A stretch of 64,000 nucleotides of DNA from Geotrypetes seraphini (taxonomy: Eukaryota; Chordata; Amphibia; Gymnophiona; Dermophiidae): positions 118,235,380 to 118,299,379 of the forward strand of contig NC_047095.1 in assembly GCF_902459505.1 (NCBI RefSeq). Direction: 5' to 3'. Below, in pieces: positions 61,101 through 64,000 of this stretch. Position 1 is the first letter of the stretch, and each line of letters opens with the position of its first letter. Made by a program: the position numbers and the translations under genes. The notes beneath the pieces are model-generated. The model did not search any database, was not told the DNA's origin, and saw nothing but the letters and a program-made list of their open reading frames with translations.

Positions 61101-61457
61101 TAAGGGGAAAATGGTATCTATTCATTACAATAACTTGTTAGAGGCTCCCAAACATCCTGAAATTTTCTTAAATACCCCTGATGTGTAGCTATTGAAATAT
61201 GGGAGTTAATGTGGGATTGGCCCAAAGCTGCACAGCTAAGGTCTGTTTACAGGAGATTGGGGGGTTCACCGCTCAAGGTGGCAGTGGTTACTCACCCCTC
61301 TCTGTCTCATCAAGTTCAAAGTAAAAATATTCCCGCAGTTTGCTTTCTTCAGGCCATGATACGGTCTTCTTTTTTTTCCCCTTCTTGGTGAGCTGGGAGG
61401 CGTCGGCAGGACTCTCTGTGGGCTTAGCTTCCAAAGCAGAGCTTGGCTCTGCCGAGG
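55049..61457 (-). CDS. PPP1R10: PPP1R10 (PNUTS), last eight coding exons (span; 5' part beyond window)
   Basis: PNUTS is the nuclear targeting subunit of protein phosphatase 1, part of the PTW/PP1 complex with TOX4 and WDR82, acting on chromatin and RNA polymerase II termination. The window holds 460 residues plus stop in eight exons whose phases agree (162, 247, 76, 198, 112, 105, 375, 110 nt). Features in order: the RVxF-type PP1 docking site TVSW with downstream [11 protein letters not shown], a conserved acidic/proline linker ([12 protein letters not shown]), the [12 protein letters not shown] block, a Pro/Gly-rich region, an RGG/GH-rich region and the terminal CCCH zinc finger. The N-terminal TFIIS-like domain is off-window. 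Introns carry L1-like tails, a DIRS end and a DIRS element. No sign of decay. Confidence 0.97.
55709..56083 (-). CDS. PPP1R10: PPP1R10 exon (RGG / Gly-His-rich)
   Basis: Starts [20 protein letters not shown], then [20 protein letters not shown] and a run of GGHGG/GGMHGG/HGGY units ending SGHGGHGG. Low-complexity RNA-binding type region. It lacks the regular HRPHEGPGGG repeats of the human protein and has a simple Gly-His run instead. Acceptor TTGCTTCAG|G, donor GGAG|GTAAGA. Confidence 0.94.
56342..56785. mobile_element. DIRS terminal-repeat remnant in a PPP1R10 intron, with a hAT guest
   Basis: 'GTGTTATCTGAGGACAGAAG' 'GCAGATATTCTCACATGTGG' at the left is mirrored by 'GAATATTTACCTGCTGTCCT' 'TGGATAATACCTGTTACAG' at the right, as in the DIRS end at 61,665-61,963. 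A solitary end; no DIRS genes here. The hAT MITE 56,429-56,620 is inserted in it. Confidence 0.65.
56429..56620. mobile_element. hAT MITE with CAGGGGTGTCAAAGTC termini and 8-bp TSD
   Basis: Termini CAGGGGTGTCAAAGTCCCTC and GAGGGACTTTGACACCCCTG are perfect inverted repeats. Flanking octamers GTATAAAG/GTATAGAG match at 7 of 8. 192 bp. Confidence 0.92.
56851..56955 (-). CDS. PPP1R10: PPP1R10 exon (Pro/Gly-rich)
   Basis: Encodes [35 protein letters not shown]; human has [30 protein letters not shown]. Acceptor TCCCCAG|T, donor TTCCAG|GTAAGT. Confidence 0.94.
57651..57762 (-). CDS. PPP1R10: PPP1R10 exon
   Basis: Encodes [37 protein letters not shown]; human has SEELLKQPDYSDKIKQML. Acceptor GTTCCTAG|G, donor TTCCAG|GTAGGA. 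112 nt. Confidence 0.93.
57836..58281 (-). mobile_element. L1-like 3' tail, close relative of the composite retroposon
   Basis: Almost identical to the 3' part of 22,478-22,996, including the same ORF2 C-terminus ([20 protein letters not shown]). Its 5' end falls within a few bases of the head-tail junction of that copy ('CGGACTCTGAGTT'). Confidence 0.85.
58420..58617 (-). CDS. PPP1R10: PPP1R10 exon ([12 protein letters not shown] block)
   Basis: Encodes [40 protein letters not shown] and [11 protein letters not shown]. Human has [20 protein letters not shown] and INVQEILTSIM. Acceptor ACATCTAG|G, donor TTATG|GTAACT. Confidence 0.96.
58690..59390 (-). mobile_element. L1-like 3' end, reverse, with nested forward stubs
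   Basis: A reversed 3' end ('TTTATTCTTTATTCATTTTTA' ... 'CCATTTTATAAATGTGACAT') interrupted by a forward stub (58,763-58,913) and probably another (about 58,935-59,010, 'GAATGAAGATTTACAAAC'). Confidence 0.75.
58763..58913 (+). mobile_element. L1-like 3' stub with 17-bp TSD
   Basis: Identical direct repeats GCACAAACAATAAAACA at 58,746-58,762 and 58,914-58,930 flank a 3' terminus ending 'GAATAAAGAATT' plus poly-A. Confidence 0.9.
59671..59746 (-). CDS. PPP1R10: PPP1R10 exon (acidic linker)
   Basis: Encodes [25 protein letters not shown] (human [22 protein letters not shown]). Acceptor CTCTGCAG|T, donor GATGAG|GTAAGT. 76 nt. Confidence 0.96.
59975..60225 (+). mobile_element. Two L1-like 3' stubs in a row
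   Basis: 'TGTACACTTGATGTATATG..GAATAAAGATTTGG' at 60,000-60,060 and again 'TGTACACTTGATGTAAGAAA..GAATAAAGATTTGGG' plus poly-A at 60,168-60,223. Confidence 0.65.
60350..60596 (-). CDS. PPP1R10: PPP1R10 exon following the docking motif
   Basis: Encodes [40 protein letters not shown] and [17 protein letters not shown], matching human closely. Acceptor CTTGCAG|T, donor GGAGAG|GTATGT. 247 nt. Confidence 0.97.
60845..61193 (-). mobile_element. L1-like 3' end, reverse, with 12-bp TSD
   Basis: Reversed 3' tail with T-run. Identical flanks GAAATATGGGAG at 60,833-60,844 and 61,194-61,205. Confidence 0.88.
61296..61457 (-). CDS. PPP1R10: PPP1R10 exon with PP1-docking motif
   Basis: Encodes [40 protein letters not shown] and [13 protein letters not shown]. 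Human has [20 protein letters not shown]. TVSW is the RVxF-type docking sequence for PP1. Acceptor TTCCTGCAG|C, donor AGGG|GTGAGT. Confidence 0.96.
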
Positions 61458-61664
61458 CTGCAGGAACAAAGGGAGGAGAAAAGAGAGGCATATTATTTTA
61501 ACTCCCTCCCATCTGGTTCAATGGGGAACCAAATGCAGATGATCTCCCAATATGCCTGCCCCATATGGCTTATCAGTAAGATATTAAACATAGTCACTCT
61601 CCTTAATCTTTTCTTTTTTGTATATTTAAAATGTTTATTAAAAGTTTTGTAAGAAGAAATATAG

Positions 61665-61963
61665 CAATGTTACTTACCGTAACAGTTGTTATCCAGGGAC
61701 AGCAGGCAGCTATTCTCACTAGTGGGTGATGTCATCCGACAGAGCCCCGATACGGACATCTTGCAAGCATGTCTTGCTTGAAGAAACTCAGAAGTTTCGA
61801 GATGCCCGCACCGCGCATGCGCCAGTGCCTTCCCGCCCGATGGTCCGGGCGCGTCTCCTCAGTTCAGGTAGCTAGCAGAGAAGCCAACCCAGGGGAGGTG
61901 GGTGGGACGTGAGAATAGCTGCCTGCTGTCCCTGGATAACAACTGTTACAGTAAGTAACATTG
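61665..61963. repeat. 55-bp inverted repeats at the DIRS end
   Basis: Arms 61,665-61,719 and 61,909-61,963 are reverse complements with one mismatch ('CAATGTTACTTACCGTAACA' 'GTTGTTATCCAGGGACAGC' ...). A partial third copy, 'TTATCCCAGGACAAGCAGGC' '..TATTCTCACTAGTGGGTGA', follows at 61,966-62,009 in the second-arm direction. Such terminal and internal complementary repeats are a DIRS hallmark. Confidence 0.88.
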
Positions 61964-64000
61964 CTTTATCCCAGGACAAGCAGGCAGGTATTCTCACTAG
62001 TGGGTGACCTCCAAGCTAACCTCAATGGGATGGTGGGAGAGTTGGCAACTTAGGAGAACAAATTTTGTAACACTGTTTGGCCAAACTGTCCATCCCTTCT
62101 GGAGAAAGTATCCAGACAATAATGAGAGGTGAATGTATGAACCGAGGACCAAATGGCAGCCTTACAAATCTCCTCAATCGGTGTCGATCTGAGGAAGGCT
62201 ACAGAGGCTGCCATTGCTCTGACCTTATGGGCTGTGACCTTACAGGGAAGGGATAATCCAGCCTGGGCATAGCAGAAAGAGATACAAGCTGCCATCCAGT
62301 TGGAGATGGTGCGCTTCGATACAGGTCGTCCCAACTTGTTTGGATCGAAGGAGACGAAAAGTTGAGGAGCAGTTCTGTGTGGTTTGGTACGATCCAAGTA
62401 GAAAGCCAAAGCACGTTTACAGTCCAGAGTGTGAAGAGCTGATTCTCCAGGATGAGAATGAGGCTTTGGAAAAAACACTGGAAGCTCAATGGATTGGTTG
62501 AGATGAAATTCAGAGACCACTTTAGGCAGGAATTTCGGATGAGTGCGGAGGACCACCTTGTCATGATGGAAGACTGTGAAAGGCGGGTCCGCCACTAAGG
62601 CCTGAAGCTCACTGACCCTGCGAGCAGATGTGAGGGCCACTAGAAAAAACACTTTCCAAGTGAGAAATTTTAGGGGAGCCTTGTTGAGAGGCTCAAAAGG
62701 AGGTTTCATCAGCTGAGAAAGGACAACATTGAGATCCCAAACCACTGGAGGAGGTTTGAGAGGAGGATTGACATGAAAAAGTCCTTTTATAAATCTGGAA
62801 ACCACAGGATGAGCAGAGAGAGGTTTCCCTTGTAGAGGCTGATGGAAAGCCGCAATAGCACTCAGGTGGACTCGTATAGATGTCGACTTGAGACCAGACT
62901 GAGACAGGTGTAGAAGATAGTCCAATACAGAGGATAGGGAGGCTCGCTGAGGCTCCTTAGAATTGGAAACACACCAGGAAGAAAATCTAGTCCATTTTTG
63001 GGAGTAGCATTGACGAGTAGCAGGCTTCCTGGAAGCCTCCAAGACATCCCTCACCGCCTGGGAAAACTGGTGAGGAGTTACGTTGAGAGGAACCAAGCTG
63101 TCAGGTGGAGAGACTGCAGGTTGGGATGAAGTAGAGATCCCTGATGCTGAGTAAGCAGTGAAGGAAACACTGGAAGGAGGAATGGCTCCCTGCTGCTGAG
63201 TTGAAGTAGAAGGGAGAACCAAGGTTGTCTGGGCCACCGAGGAGCTATCAGAATCATGGTGGCATGGTCGGACTTCAGCTTGACCAGAGTCTTTTGAATG
63301 AGAGGAAACGGAGGAAACGCATACAGAAAGCGATTCCCCCAATCCAGCAGAAAAGCATCCGCCTCGAGGCGATGAGGATCGTAGATCCTGGAGCAAAATT
63401 GAAGCAGCTTGAAATTGTGGGGAGCCGCAAAGAGGTCTATCTGAGGCGTCCCCCACTGAGCGAAGATCTGATGAAGAGTCCTGGAATGGAGTGTCCATTC
63501 GTGAGGCTGGAGAAGACGACTCAGGTTGTCCGCCAAGACATTGTCCTTCCCCTGAATGTAGACAGCCTTGAGGAAGGCGTTGTGGCGAATCGCCCAATCC
63601 CAGACTCTGAGAGCTTCTTGGCAGAGGGAGGCCGAGCCCGTGCCCCCCTGCTTGTTGACATAATACATGGCGACCTGATTGTCGGTGCGAATGAGGACCA
63701 CCATGTCGCGAAGCAGATGTTGAAAAGCTTGAAGAGCATTGAAGATGACCCTGAGCTCCAGAAGATTGATTTGATGGAGTCGGTCCGCACTGGTCCAGAA
63801 TCCCTGAGTGCGAAGACCATCCAGATGAGCTCCCCAGGCATAGTTCGAGGAATCGGTTGTGAGAACCTTCTGGTGGGGAGGAGTGTGAAACAGCAAACCT
63901 CTGGATAGATTCGAAGAGGTCATCCACCAAAGTAGAGACTGCCGAAGAGCAGGAGTGACGATGATGTGTCGAGACAACGGATCTGATACCTGAGTCCATT
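61665..64000 (-). mobile_element. DIRS-type retrotransposon (3' part; continues beyond window)
   Basis: On the minus strand: an RNase H region (about 63,300-63,977; VLTTDSSNYAWGAHLDG, NLLELRVIFNALQAF, LIRTDNQVAMYY) overlapping a tyrosine recombinase frame that ends at 62,050. The recombinase shows TSARRVSELQAL, KVTAHKVRAMAAS and a Tyr in HTFTSHYCL, the R...HxxR...Y set. RNase H and recombinase frames overlap in DIRS elements. It ends at the left with inverted repeats (61,665-61,963). The visible part looks largely whole and fairly young. It lies in a PPP1R10 intron. Confidence 0.88.

Noticed and set aside
63225-63908. A 227-codon plus-strand open frame
   Set aside because: Antisense to the overlapping RNase H and recombinase regions of a DIRS element.

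Overview
The window is vertebrate nuclear DNA from a repeat-rich genome. Two unspliced host genes, ATAT1 and PPP1R10, lie in a thick bed of LINE (CR1, L2-like, L1-like), hAT, Tc1/mariner, piggyBac and DIRS sequence plus a tRNA-derived SINE. Heavy DIRS content, active-looking L1-like LINEs and CR1/L2 together suggest an amphibian, probably a caecilian. That organism call is inference from repeat style and is not proven by the host genes.

Genes, all read from the minus strand. (1) At 2,407-2,541 lies a candidate first coding exon, possibly C6orf136, at the edge of a CpG-rich promoter (about 2,260-2,960); the rest of that gene would be left of the window. (2) ATAT1 (alpha-tubulin N-acetyltransferase 1) is complete from the ATG at 36,627 to the stop at 8,688. 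I could place 12 exons whose phases all agree and sum to 482 codons including stop. The acetyltransferase core, the conserved Gln/Cys/Asp positions and the C-terminal WTV...TRPW block are all present. (3) PPP1R10 (PNUTS) occupies 55,049-61,457 with the last eight coding exons (460 residues plus stop, phases consistent). They include the PP1-docking TVSW motif, the Gly/His/Arg-rich tail and the C-terminal CCCH zinc finger. The 5' half lies right of the window. The 3' UTR probably runs to about 53,020.

Layout. 1-8.6 kb: LINE, hAT and DIRS remains around the CpG island. 8.7-36.6 kb: ATAT1, with introns full of SINEs, hAT MITEs, a solo LTR, a mariner, a piggyBac MITE, several large fold-back elements and LINE tails, and a minisatellite abutting exon 1. 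36.6-37.7 kb: the ATAT1 upstream region, a 207-bp tandem duplication whose second copy is split by a repeat. 38.5-46.9 kb: a nested stack ending in a full-length L1-like LINE with two long open frames and a 15-bp target-site duplication. 46.9-52.4 kb: a DIRS-type fossil interrupted by a CR1 LINE and by a second DIRS-derived piece with perfect 148-bp inverted arms. 53-61.5 kb: PPP1R10. 61.7 kb to the end: another DIRS element in a PPP1R10 intron.

No prokaryotic-style system, CRISPR array, rRNA or free-standing tRNA gene was seen. The most unusual observations are the duplicated ATAT1 promoter, a composite L1 head-plus-tail retroposon, the intact L1-like element with a very long inter-ORF spacer, the large near-perfect palindromes, and a consistent nnnTAnnn target-site signature across several hAT MITE families.
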